Source: Rotaria sp. Silwood1 (taxonomy: Eukaryota > Rotifera > Eurotatoria > Philodinida > Philodinidae). Taken from it: a stretch of 64,000 nucleotides of DNA. Below the pieces are notes generated by a model. It saw only the letters and a list, made by a program, of their open reading frames with translations. It was not told where the DNA came from and made no database searches. The DNA lies in assembly GCA_905250075.1 (NCBI GenBank), contig CAJNOP010000004.1, positions 434,001 to 498,000 on the forward strand, written 5' to 3'. Shown here in pieces: positions 23,170-35,066 of the stretch (the stretch's first letter is position 1; each line of letters starts with the position of its first letter). Both the position numbers and the translations under genes were made by a program.

Positions 23170-26100
23170 ATGTCTGTTTCGGGTGGTTTGCCATTTGACA
23201 AAACGTCGTCAACAATTAAATCTTGTTATTTATGTTCACTTTGTCAATATTTACTTGTCGAACCCAAATGTACTACATGTGGCCATCGATATTGTTCTAC
23301 ATGTCTTGAAAAATTGATAAAGTATGTTTTATATATTGAATTTTTTTCTCGAAACTCTGTTTTTTCTGTTCAGTAGCGAACAATTTCCAGTATGTTCTAT
23401 CAAAAATTGTACTCAGGTAATTACAAATAATATAGTAAGTGATTAAAAAAATCTAAATAAAACAACAATAATATTTGTACACTCTTTTTTTCTTATAGAT
23501 TTATACAGATTCAGCTATGAAAAATGATATGAAACGTTTGTCAGATATTGTTTGTCATAATAAATCAAAAGGATGTTCATGGAGAGGAGATTATACATCA
23601 TATGCAGTAAATTTTTTAGAATAAATTTAAAAAGAAAAAAAAAACTAATATTTGTCTTTTTTCTGTGAAGAATCATCTTCAAGTTTGTACACTTGAAGGT
23701 CTCCAATGTGAACAATGTTCATTAACTTTTATTGATCGTTTTTTATATGAACAACATGGTCAACTTTGTCCAAAAGCTCTTATTTCATGTCCATTAAAAA
23801 AATTCGGTTGTGATATTCAGGTATAATTTGTATTTTTTTTTCTCGTATTGCTTTCAAAAAGAAAATCTAAGTTTACCTTCCTAAATACTTAAAGAAATTA
23901 AAACACATATAATAAGTTAGATATAAGATGTTTTTAGTATAACAATTGCATCTCGTTTCATCTGAAAAGTAAATCATAATTGAGTTAAGAATGAATTCAT
24001 ATATTCATTTTCACTAAGAATTGATTGAAGTGTATGGAAATGAATGGAAAAATATAGATTATTGCTGAGAAATAGTTTTCAATTCGATGTCAATAGATCC
24101 ATGAGATGTTAAAGTATATACATACATGTAAAAGGAAACATAATTTTGTGTCTATTTTCAAACATTGATGCGCTTTGGTTTTTGAATGTTAATTTTCAAG
24201 TTAGATATATCGCTGATAAGAATTGTCTGTAATCGACAGAGAAGATTTCAAAAATGAAGATTTCATAAATTATGCTGAGATATAAAATTTACAGGGTTGA
24301 ATCGTTTATATAAAAAATCAATTTCAATAGTCAAAATAAATCCATTATCATATGTTAACAATTTTTTGTTCTTTTCATAATTTTTGACTAATTTTAACGT
24401 AAATGTGTTCTACACAGAGATGATCATAGTCACATCTTAAGACAGAACAAGGTTAATGTTTTTTTTTACCCTAAAAAATTGAACATCAAGTATTGATCTT
24501 TGAAAAAGAGCGTTTTTTTTCTAGTTTGTGAGAGTTAGAAATCAAAAATAGACTGTAGAGAGTGATATCCAATTTGTATGTCGAGTTTTGCTCTATAGAT
24601 GTACATTCAAATGAACATGGTAGAGATAAAAACATGAATAAAATAACTATCAAAAACTTGCAACTGTACCTCTTATATCTATATGTTTCTACTACGTCAA
24701 AAGGAATATATTGCTTTGTGAGATCAATATCTAATGATATTCATCGATTGTCTATATACGACTGATTTTAATGGTACACAAGTTCGCCTATATCTTTTCA
24801 TGTCAACAAACCAACTTTATTTACTTAAAATTCTTATATTGTTGAATAATGAAAGCATTTCTTATGAAAAAAAAAAAAGAGCAAAGCGTATGTACTGAAT
24901 ATAATAATTCAACAAAAGCGTCGACATTTTGATGACGTTCTTTTGAATATGTATGTAATTATTAAAGATAAAAGAGCGAATTTGAACGAATTAGTGGTTT
25001 TCTTAGCTATTTCAAATGCTATCCTACATTTTGTTATGAATACCTAAGTGAAACAAAGCACTTTATTGAACATAAGTCAATTTTTCGTTACTTTTTGTCA
25101 GATTCTTCTTCCATTTCTGGAAGGCAGATCAATAGTAAACCTTAGTAATCTAAGTTGCATATATTATGTCATTTATTTCTCTTGTCTTGTGACACTACTC
25201 TTTCTTATTTGTAAGTTGAACTTCTAATTACTATGATCTTAAATCAGATTTAAATAAAATAATGTTCTATGATATATTGTGCAAACGTTATTACTTCTGA
25301 ATTGAACTGAAAGAACGTAATAAGATAGTACATCGATTTTCTAGAATACCCTATTTGAGTAAGTGGATCATAGTAGGATATATTTTTTTCTTATGCTTTT
25401 TTTTGTCAACAGGATAGGTAAGAATGGTGCGAGCTGGGTATCCTCTCACCAAATTTTCGGTAATTCTGTTATTTTTTTCTCGATGGTTTCGAATGTTTTT
25501 AAGAAAGTTTTTGATTGTTTTCGAAAAAATCGTCGACTCCCCTAATATTTTCCACCTTCAAATACTCGTACCTTCCCCTTCCCAGGGAGGAAGGGGGGGG
25601 GGGGGGGGGGGAGGATGTGATAATATCACTCTGCAAGCGTTTTGCATTCTACAAAATACACATTTGTTTATCTTTCAAATCAAAATGCTAAATATTGCAG
25701 GAAAAAATTTTCGCAAGTGAAACTAGATATCTTACTTATTATTGTTAACACATAAAAAAAGAATATTGTAGATAGATGACAAGAAATATGTTTTTCGAGT
25801 AGATTCAAGTAAAAAAAAGCGTGATATAAGTAAACTAGTGACGAAGCCATAGAAAAGTTCTGTAGAAAGTTCAGCCTCAGTTGATACTGCAGCTCAAAAT
25901 GACTAATATACATTTGAGAAAAAAAAGAACATGGATATCTTTTGAATAACTTTTGATTGAAGCATGGTAGAGACTTGTAGTCTTCACCACTCAAACGAGA
26001 TAACAATGCATCAAATCTTATGTTACCGATTTTCCTAGCATGTTTTTTGTGGTTTTTTTTTCTGATTTCTTTAAAAAACGACTTTTTGAGACAGATCAAC

Positions 26101-27944
26101 AGAGTAAAGCTTTATCAAAATATAGCAAAAAAAGTAATTCTTCTGTTGATTTTATGAAAAAATTGACTAATTTATCACAAGTAAACGCCTACGATTCATA
26201 ATGAGCTGACTTTGATAATGTTTGTTCTCTTTGTTTTACAGATCTCTGATCAATAGTTCTAACGCATATCTCAAAAATTGAAAATCCATCATAGTGAGTT
26301 CATGACCTAAATGAATTTTCATAACACTCAATCCAAAATTTCAAGAAAACATGTCAAAAAATCTGTAGGACAGGATAGGACCTTATGTATCTTCGCATCC
26401 TATTTCGAATGGTGAAATCATATATTTTTTCTGTTGTAGATCTCTTGCTGAGTGTTATTTTATTGAAGTAATGCTCGAGTGTTTTAGTTAAAACAACTAA
26501 AATAAATTATTCGTACATATATCTGAAATATAGGCATTAAAAAATGCTAAGGCATCTCTATGAATGTCATTCAGCAGAAATGTGAGTGATCATTAAAGAA
26601 ATGCATGTTCTAAAGCAAATAGTTGAGAATAACCATCCTCATTTGCATCCTACTTGATTTTTTAAGTCATTCAGAAAAACAACGAGGTTCAATAATTCTT
26701 TCCTCATGGGAGGGCGAAGAGAATTGAAAGTTTCTGAACGAGATTGAGACTCCTCCACACACTCCTAAACTTCTTCACTAATTTCAACCACATTTTGTCG
26801 TTGAACCAGTCAAAACTCATGAGAAGAAAAGAGAATATTAATGTATATCATATATTCAATCAAATAGTGAGTTGGATAGATTGATTTCATTTTGAATATT
26901 TAGACTTTCATGGATATTGTCACATGAAATGATTCGATACAGTTATACATAGAAACTGAATTCTTTCCAAAAGAATAAATTTAATCTGAAAGTGTTATAC
27001 ATTAAACAGTCTTGTTCAATTAATCATAGACAATTTTTTGAAAATATTAGATTTTAAGATTTTCTATTCTATCTAATATATTATAATAATCATAATATTT
27101 TCTTTATTTTTAGGTTCTTCCAGAATCTATTCATCATCATATTGAATCATCATTAGTTCAACATATAGTGTTACTTGCTGATAGCTTTTCGTCATTTATA
27201 AATCAATCAATGATATCTTGTAAACAGTCTTTATCGACATCTTATGTTCCAACAGCAAAAGATGAACATTTAGATAATCGATCTTTACAAAATAAATCTG
27301 TTAATGAAAATCCGATAAAAATAAATATAGATTCACAACAATCTCTACCATCATGTACTAAACCAACTATCAAATATGAACAAGATATTATAAATTCAGA
27401 TATTCGTTTAAAATTAAATGAAGATAAAGTTTGTAAATTTGAAAAACAAAATGCCGTAGAAAGATTTCTTTCTAATGATAATGGACTTTTCTGGCGTATT
27501 AATAACATTCAAGATTTATTTCAAAATGCAAGAAAAGCTTCTGAACCAACATATGTTAGTTCGTCATTTGACATAGAGAATAGTTCCTATCAAATTTCAT
27601 TAAAATTATATTTAAATGGTGATAATATAGGACGAAATACATATTTATCATTATATGTTAGAATAATACGTGATCCTTCTTATTCATACATGAATGGATC
27701 ATATCGTTATGCACAAATATTATTATGTTTATATGATAATAGTCCGGATCATAATCATGTCATTCATAAAATAACATTAGAAATAAATAATGAATATTTT
27801 CAACAACAAACAATCGATGAAAATGAATGGAGTAAAGTATCAAAATTTTGTCCATTATCAATGGTATTAAGTAAAGACTATGGATTTATTAATCAAAATA
27901 CCATGATCATTAAAACATGTATAAACTTTCATAACTTCCAATGA
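23170..27944 (+). CDS. TRAF-family signalling adaptor / RING E3 ligase
   Basis: Exons 23170-23321, 23374-23416, 23499-23606, 23671-23820 and 27114-27944 close in frame to 427 aa. N-terminal RING finger: C22-x2-C25, then C37-x-H39-x2-C42-x2-C45, as in TRAF proteins, which use it to bind E2 enzymes. Residues about 65-150 carry TRAF-type zinc fingers (VCHNKSKGCSWRG, HLQVC, CEQC, CPLKKFGC). The last exon encodes a Ser/Lys/Asn-rich linker and a C-terminal MATH (TRAF-C) domain: NGLFWRINNIQDLF, then YQISLKLYLNGDNIGRNTYL, ending CPLSMVLSKDYGFINQNTMI. Family role: cytosolic adaptor between TNF/Toll-type receptors and kinase cascades. The linker shows no obvious coiled coil, so trimerisation is uncertain. 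The fourth intron is 3.3 kb, far longer than the 50-80 nt introns before it. Confidence 0.88.
23821..27113. other. Large intron of the TRAF gene (3,293 nt)
   Basis: Bounded by GTATAA and TTTTTAG. It holds AT-rich sequence with no supported exon. A run of 19 G lies at 25593-25611, preceded by CCTTCCCCTTCCC that could pair with GGGAGGAAGGGG. The size suggests accumulated insertions, but I could not delimit an element with clean ends. Confidence 0.55.
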
Positions 27945-28907
27945 AGAAATCGTGAACATTTGTATAAAATAGTCTTTTTTCGTATGGCTTAATAAAAGAA
28001 AAATTCACAGATGTGGAATATTAATTAATACATGTAAAAGTAGAAGATGTATTTATGTTGTAATTTTCCTTAGAAATTCTATTCAAAAATAGCTAATTGT
28101 TAAGAAAGAGACTTGAATTATTTCAATGAATGTTATAATTTGACATGTTTTTATTCACTTAAAAAAAAAAGTTGTCTTATTGTTGGACATGTCTGATTGC
28201 ACATAGATGCAAAAAAAGAGACTTGAGCAAAGCAACGAAATATATCCTGAAATGTTTATATGGCCTATTGTTCTTATGACTGAAGACGATAGTAAATAAG
28301 AACATTGACTGTATGTATATCGACATAACTTCGTAACAGTTCATCCATCAACATAAATAAATGTCATTCGATAATATTGATCAAATATTGGATATTTTCA
28401 ATGAAGATCATTACATTTCGAGATATAAACGTCTATATGAAGTTTTATTTGCTTTTAGATTATGAAAGACATGTTAGAAACCAGTGATCAAAAGTGTGAC
28501 AGACATTCTTAGCAAGTTCTCTCCTTCAATCCAGACTGTAACAGATATTATTGATGTACGATCAAAGATCATATATAAATAACATCTTATAATGTGTCAA
28601 ACTGTTTGCTCATTACACATTTTTGGACGATTAAATAAAACGATCTTCAAAAAAAATATATTCCAAAAATAGACCGAATAAAATAATCTCCCTATAATTT
28701 TAGCAATATCAACTATATCATATTTCACATTTTAATTTTGCAAGGATTGCAATAACAACGTTTTGTTAGGCTCTCATTAATAATAATCTTAATATAAATG
28801 CATATGATGGTCGTAATCAAACATGTTTTCATATAGTTTGTGTACATGAAAATTTCTTTGTTGTACATACTCGTTTACATGGAAGCGTTATAAGTTTGTT
28901 CTTCTTA
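27945..28907. other. Intergenic with dispersed repeat copy
   Basis: No coding sequence. 28460-28765 is the partner of the repeat at about 2950-3320 (shared order: GACATGTTAGAAA, ACAGACATTCTTAGCAA, ACAGATATTATTGAT, AATAACATCTTATA, TTTTAATTTTGCAAGGATTG). Confidence 0.45.
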
Positions 28908-29750
28908 CCCAGTGAAAAATATTTGCTTCAAAGAACGGGAAAGAACGCGTTCCGTAAAATTAAAAGCCCTTTTTTTTAAGAAAAGAAGACGTTCCAACAA
29001 AAGTGGAAAGCGTTCCAAAATGGAACCATTAAGAACACATTCCATGTTTTTTGGAATGCGTTCTTAACTGTTTCAGCTTTTTTGGAACGTTTTCTTGGTC
29101 GTTATTGCCTGAATTTAGATTCACTATAAGAGTTCTCGAAGAGAAGTTCAGACATAATTTTTTGAAAGATCGATTCTGATGCAACTCGACGAGCTCTATC
29201 CAATGGCGTGCTCTAATTTTTCCTAGCTCAAACTGTTAATTAAAAAAATTTTTTTTAAAATCAGGACTGCCAGTTGTAAAGTATGACTAATTGAAGGTTC
29301 CACCATTTTTGGCACCAGTTTCAGGGTGTCGTACTTCAGAGCTGTCATTTTTGAATCAAAAGTGACGTTAAATTCAGATGAAAGCGTTCATCAGTCAAAA
29401 GAATCCATTTTCAGATGTTTCTCAAGAGAATGTTAAAAAAAGCAGTCTCATCTCGATGGAATCCTATCTTGACTGTTTCGCAATAGAATGGGCAGAAACA
29501 CGTTCTATTGGCTCATAGAACGGTTCAGAACGCTTTCTATCCAGATAGAGAACGATTTTTGAACTGAGAAGAAAGCATTCCGTACTAGTGTGAAACAGTA
29601 AAGAATGAGTTCCTTTAGACTCAGAACTTTTCTTTTTGTTTGTGAAAACGTTCGCTAAGCTGTAGAACACATTCTTCATGTAAAAGACAAGTCTCTACAT
29701 TTTTATGAATGCGTTCTCTTCCGTTATTTTTAGAATCATTTTTCATTGGG
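28908..29750. mobile_element. Non-autonomous DNA element, 843 bp, TA-flanked, CCCAGTGAAAAAT ends
   Basis: The left end is CCCAGTGAAAAAT and the right end ATTTTTCATTGGG, inverted copies with one mismatch; TA lies outside each end (28906-28907, 29751-29752). Inside, GGAACG, GAACGCGTTCC and GGAATGCGTTCTT words alternate in both orientations, giving many small hairpins. No transposase is visible. Confidence 0.65.
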
Positions 29751-29831
29751 TAGAAAAACTCTTCAATAATAATCATTTATCATATACATATCTACGTATG
29801 TATATAAAATGATCTCAGTCATTGAGATGTA

Positions 29832-30277
29832 GTCAACGGACAGAGCAGAAAAAGAGCACATCTTAAGCAAATCAATATCAAATGCACTACCTATGGCGCC
29901 CTCTGAAATAGATAGAATGGGCCGAACTTTTAAAGTAACCTAATCGATAGAGAAAAATACGCTGAATCGAACCGTAATTTTATTTTTCCAAAAACAAATG
30001 GCACACATCTGTAAATAGTCGAAAAAGCGTAGCTCATCAGCTATAGAACATTCTGATTGGTTGATTCACGATTGGTCTACAGAAAACTTCGATTTTCTCG
30101 GAAATGGCTCCTAGGCCGAGAAATCTAATTACACTAGAAGGTCTAGCTCATTTTTAGGAACAAAATGACACCAAGAAAACCCTTCTAAAAATTGGCACAA
30201 ATGGTGCACTACTAAGTGCATTAGTGTGTTCGAAATTTGCTATTGATTCGATGACTCATCCTGATTTGTCCACTGAC
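29832..30277. mobile_element. Non-autonomous DNA element, 446 bp, TA-flanked, GTCA..GGACA ends
   Basis: The left end GTCAACGGACAGAGCAG and the complement of the right end, GTCAGTGGACAAATCAG, match, and similarity continues for about 60 bp (for example CAAATCAATATCAAAT against CGAATCAATAGCAAAT). TA flanks both ends (29830-29831, 30278-30279). No coding capacity. Confidence 0.65.
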
Positions 30278-30458
30278 TAATGTTAATGAATGAACATGAG
30301 CTTATACAGCAATTTATCATGAAAGACTTGGTTGTTTACAAATATTAGTTAAATAGAATGGAAAAATAGATGATGGTGATAATGAAGGCAATAAAATGGG
30401 TTAGAATTTTAAATTATTTAATTTTAAACCTTAAAATATATTTATGTATAATTTTTAG

Positions 30459-31599
30459 CTCATCTTACTGCAATGAAAAGTTATTTACCATGTTTAAAAT
30501 TTATTGTTTCCGTAAGTCGAAATACATCAGCAATATTAAGAACTCATAATGATCAACGTGATGCATTAAAATCATTAGGTGAACAATTTTCATGAAGAAA
30601 ATTATTTGTAAATATTTTTATGCATTTGAATGAGAAAAAGATAATTCTGAACAAGTAGAAAGTAAGCTTTTCATTTCAATGTATGAATTTAAAAAAACAC
30701 ATAATCAAATATTCTTTTCTTTTTCTTTTTTAAGATCTCACTTTTTCGACACATATTACAGTATATAATGAAGATTTTGAACATGTAAAATTATTAGTTG
30801 AACAAGCTGTTGTTAATATTTAAATGAACGTGATGATCGTGGAATAAATTAGGACATAAAGCAGCTAATCAATGATATATTGATATATTACGATGGTTAA
30901 TTGAGAAATGAGTGCATCTATGGAATTAACAATACAAAGTGGTGAAACACCAAAAGATGTTGCAAGACGTTTTAATCAATTAGGTTGTTTAAAATTAATT
31001 AGTAGAGAAAGAGAAAATTTTGAAATGAATATAATTCATCATCAACATCATCACAATGAATTTAATCGATGAGAATTAACACCAAATGAAGAAGAACTTG
31101 AATATGTTAAACAAAAATATGAAGAATTACAAAGACAATTTCATATAACAAAAAGAAAATTTTCGTCAATTAGGTGTACAAGTAGAAGAAGATCATAAAA
31201 GAGAGACAATTGAAAATGAATCACAAAAATATTATTATTATTAGTTTTTTTTTGTTGTAATGAGACAAAAGAAATTCATTTTTTAATGTTGCGATTTTAG
31301 AAAAATCGAAGAAGTTCAAGCTCAATTAGAATTTGAAAGATTAAAACAAGAAAAACATGAATCAGAATTAGATTAATGCCAATATGATATTGCTCGTTTA
31401 ATTAATATATTACAATCGATTGAAGAGAAACGATTACATATAGGTGTAAAATTTCTCAATTAAAGAGCAGAAAAAAAGAACTATTTTTGAAATTTGTCAT
31501 TTTTGTTTTGGTTATTTTAGTGACGACCATCGAAGTGAAAATCGTCAGCATAAACATAAAAATCATTATCAGCTTCAAGCAAACAATTATGAAGAATAG
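30459..31599 (+). pseudogene. Decayed ankyrin-repeat / coiled-coil gene (ANKRD42-like)
   Basis: Several coding-like stretches follow each other in the right order but in shifting frames. First an ankyrin-like piece (AHLTAMKSYLPCLKFIV), then NEDFEHVKLLVEQAVVNI, KLGHKAANQ-stop-YIDILRWL, SGETPKDVARRFNQLGCLKL, and a charged coiled-coil part (EELEYVKQKYEELQRQF; IEEVQAQLEFERLKQEK) ending near ANNYEE-stop at 31597-31599. Internal TGA/TAA codons and at least three frame changes (near 30822, 30905 and 31155) rule out a functional product. The G-E-T-P-x-D-x-A signature is typical of terminal ankyrin repeats. The link to ANKRD42 rests on ankyrin repeats followed by a coiled coil and is tentative. Confidence 0.7.
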
Positions 31600-32049
31600 A
31601 AAAAGAGATAGAAATGTTATTTAAGGATAGAAATTCTGTCAATTCTTGATAAGGCTTTTTCTGTTTTTGTTGTAATATAGAAGATTTATAAAAGTTTCTT
31701 TTGTTGTAGTTGAATTTTCTGACATGAAAATTTCTATTTAAAATCATTATTTAATTTATTTAATAAAATATAGAACAGTTACATTAATCATCCTATTTCG
31801 GATGATTTCATTCGATCAAAAAGAATTTGATTTCATTGAACTATGAATTACAACAAGCGAGACTAACTTTTTTGGTATCGGTCTTGAATTGACAAACATG
31901 AATAGAAGCGAAAAATATAATTTCATATTCTAGAAATGTCAACAAGCTCGAGATATTTTACATTAATCTAATGACTTCTAATAACTCTGCTGTTTACGAA
32001 AAACAAAAAGAATTAGATATTATTATCAAAATTATAAGAGCAAATATGG
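31600..32049. other. Intergenic, nothing recognised
   Basis: AT-rich sequence without coding character. Confidence 0.4.
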
Positions 32050-32750
32050 TAATTTCAACTTTGGTCGAAACTTAAAATGTAGAAAATACAAATGTAGAAA
32101 GTAAACTGTCGAAAGTAAAAATGCTGAACATATAAAAGTCGAAAGTAGAAATGTCGAAAATAGAAAAAGTCGAAAGTAAAAATATCGACAGTAAAAATGT
32201 AGAAAGTAAAAAATGTCGAAAAAAACTTTAAAAATATAAAAAGTAAAATATTGGAAGAACGACTCTTTTGAAAGATGTTGAATAAAGATATCATTATTGC
32301 GGATGTGGCTGAGTGTGGGTACGGGCATGGGTATGGGTGAGGGTATGTGGTTGTGGATGTTGGTGTGGATGGCTCTGAATCGTTCATCTACTCTCACACA
32401 CATACACTCGCACTCGCACTCACACCTTCAAAAGGAAAATTATTTAATGTCAATCAATCACTATATAAAATCTTTTTGTTGTATTTCATTCTTTCTTTTT
32501 AAATGATAAACATTTGTTTGGAATTTAGCTGCTTGCTTTTTTAATTTCCTCAGCAAGAAAATGTTCAGAAGTATCAACCTCAGTTTTCGACATTGTTACT
32601 TTCGTCACTTTGCTGTCGACATTTTTACCGGCGGTATTTTTACTTTCGACATTTCTACTTTCGACATTTGTATCATTCTACTTTTTTCGACATTTTCGTT
32701 TCGATATTTTTACGTTCGGCGTTTTTACTTTCTACCAAAGTAGGGAGAAT
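32050..32750. mobile_element. Foldback element with arms of a 15-bp tandem repeat around a telomere-like core
   Basis: The left arm (about 32064-32230) is about eleven 14-16-bp units of GTCGAAAGTAAAAAT. The right arm (about 32583-32740) is the complementary unit (CGACATTTTTACTTT) repeated. Outer ends ACTTTGGTCGAAA and TTTCTACCAAAGT are inverted copies. Between the arms lies telomere-like locus 5. The frames reported across the arms are artefacts of the repeat (Phe/Tyr-rich periodic peptides). Confidence 0.7.
32299..32427. repeat. Telomere-like foldback, locus 5 (degenerate)
   Basis: Diverged G-rich arm (GTGTGGGTACGGGCATGGGT), spacer GAATCGTTCATCTA, then a C-rich arm (CTCACACACATACACTCGCA). 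Much more diverged than locus 2, so probably older. Confidence 0.6.
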
Positions 32751-33608
32751 CGCAAATATTAAAGTAATCGTTAATCAATGATTTTTGTATACACTTAGAA
32801 TAGTATATGAGGCATTGTACCTAAGCGACGACCATCCCCAGCAGGCCCTTGCTCAATCGATCTCACCGATTTGGCTGATATTTTTGCAGTAGATAGATCT
32901 AGTAAAGTTACGAAGACTCTGAAAATTTCAGCTCAAACGAATGAGCTGTTCTGGAGATATAGACTGTAAAAGTATTGATATTCAGCTAAATTTCGAACAT
33001 TTTGTAGTGCAATATTTTTCAGTAGATTTTAATTTTCTAACGAACAATAGAGTTATCACCGAGATTTTTTCACCGTATATACTATCGACTATGGACTATC
33101 TTTTCATGGTAATGAAACTATTTCATCGCCAGATAATTTTTGCTTGGCATCATACACTATTTTCAGAAAGCATGCCAACGTGTACAGGGCAAGTTGGTCG
33201 AATCAGCGCAGTAGAATAGCTCGAGAGTAGTCTCATTTGAAAGAGCACATCAAAGTGCATAGACTGACGTTTTTAAAAATTTGTGGAATTGAATTTTTCT
33301 ATAGAAATTTTTTTCAACAATGTTTGGTTTTTTAATCGAAAATCTCCGTTTGAAAAAAAAACAGTTGCATTCAATATTTTTAATATTTCATTTTTATAAA
33401 TTGATGTTTTAGGAAAAGTAATTATATATTCGGATAGCGCATGAAATTCTCTACAACTTCATATATATACATATTGGACTGCACTTATTCGCTAAAAAAA
33501 ATTTCAAACACACAAAAGACACCTTTATCGTCAGATTTCTTCGAATTATATTTTTTGTCTCTGTTCTATTTATTTTTTCAAAATATTTTAACTAGAGAAA
33601 TAAGCTAC
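32751..33608. other. Intergenic, nothing recognised
   Basis: About 32810-33260 is less AT-rich than its surroundings and may be an old repeat, but I found no inverted ends or coding frame. Confidence 0.35.
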
Positions 33609-33696
33609 CCTTTTCAACAGCAACTGGATTTTTTCAACTAACTAAACAATATGAAGGCACGTACAAAGCAGCTGATAATTATATTGAATCAGTTGA
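33609..33696 (+). repeat. Orphan fragment of the foldback element's internal frame
   Basis: Matches 7754-7841 (CCCTTTTCAACAGCAACTGG onwards to ATTATATTGAATCA) with very few differences, but without the long inverted arms. The match ends where telomere-like locus 6 begins. Confidence 0.8.
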
Positions 33697-33697
33697 A

Positions 33698-33924
33698 GGG
33701 TGTGGGTGTGGGTGTGGGTGGGTGTGGGTGGGCGTGGGTGGGGTGTGGGTGGGTGTGGGTGGGCGTGGGTGGGGTGTGGGTGGGTGTGGGTGGGCGTGGG
33801 TGGGGTGTGGGTGGGTATTAGTGTGTGGGTGCGGTTATGGGTGTTGGTGTGAGTGTGGCTTCGCAGCAAGAATGGACTAAAACCCGTACCCACTCACATC
33901 CACAACCATACCCACCCATCCATC
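33698..33924. repeat. Telomere-like foldback, locus 6
   Basis: A long G-rich arm with a higher-order unit (GGGTGGGCGTGGGTGGGGTG repeated three times), then a non-repetitive spacer and a short C-rich arm (CCCACTCACATCCACAACCA). G-rich strand first. Confidence 0.8.
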
Positions 33925-34167
33925 CTCTGAATTCAGAAAAGAAATGGAAGGCGGAAGTCTTTTGAGTCAATGCATTTTTATAACATCTGAAGACAAATGT
34001 TTGTCTTTCAATTCAAATAATATATTTATTGTTAAAAAGACAGTTTAGGTAATAGTATCAAACAAAGAGAAAGAATTAATGTCATTTTATAGATGTAAAA
34101 AAAACAGAGCAAACCCGATAATGATGAAAAATAGACAACATGGAGATCGAGATTACTTGATTTTTAC

Positions 34168-34393
34168 TTATGATATAGGTGGAATCATTGATGATATAAG
34201 ATCGTTGATCTCATCAATGTAACCTTTAGCTAGTTTCAGAGTAATGTTGCAAACAACCCAACTACATAAACTCGATTAACAATTAGTATTTAGAAAGATG
34301 AAGAAGCATTACTCTGAAGCTTACCTAGTTGCTGAGTGGAGGTTGTCGTTGTGGTTGTAGCTGAAATCATAGTTGTAGTTATAGTGTTCACTG
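34168..34393 (-). CDS. Small Thr-rich gene fragment, two possible exons
   Basis: On the minus strand 34393-34325 and 34229-34168 join in phase across a GTAAGC donor and a CTAG acceptor. The peptide starts with a Thr-rich stretch (NTITTTMISATTTTTTSTQQ) and ends AKGYIDEINDLISSMIPPIS-stop. Thr-rich linkers are common in secreted or membrane proteins. No upstream exon was found within about 650 bp, so this is likely the tail of a degraded gene, or chance. Low confidence. Confidence 0.3.
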
Positions 34394-35058
34394 CTATTCA
34401 TTATCATAGAGTATTTATGTGAAGAAAGAATCTAGATTTAGGTTTGACATAGAATTCTATATAGAACTTGATGCATTTAAGTTTTAGGTGAACCCAAAGT
34501 AGTGTTACAAAGTAAAGGGACGACATCAAATGACCTAAAAAGCGAAATTTTTCTTTGAAAAAATGATTTTTGACGAACAACCTTTGTGTTCATAAGAAAC
34601 CGAAACCGAGCAAATTTTTCCACGTTTCGATTCATTATGAATCTACCGAATCACATCGAATCGAATTAAGTTTGGAAAAAAGTGACTCTGATGGAATGGA
34701 ATAATCAATTTTTCAATTCGTTTCTGCCTTTCGTATACATTCAAAAGTTCAAGTAGTGTTCGAAACAAAATTTCATTGTATCCTCACGTAGGGCTCAATA
34801 TAATGGAAGACTACGAGGACTTAGTTTTTCGGGGTTTATTTGCACTTTTAATAAAACTCGGGTTGTTTTCTTATACCTTATATTATAATACTATCATGTC
34901 TTATATAGGATTTATCCAAATAAATCTCAACATAAATAAATTTATCGTTCGATTAATTCTTTTCCAGCGACTTAATTTCAAAGACATTATTTTATTGCGA
35001 AGGTTGTCATAAAAATTCCATAAAATTAAATAATTTCTCAGCGGTTCATATTTTTCCA
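34394..35058. other. Intergenic, nothing recognised
   Basis: AT-rich sequence up to the target-site copy of the hAT element. Confidence 0.4.
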
Positions 35059-35066
35059 ATCGGATG

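Noticed and set aside
32032..32781. Phe/Tyr-rich frames of 60-123 residues on both strands
   Set aside because: Periodic peptides generated by the 15-bp tandem arms of a foldback element.
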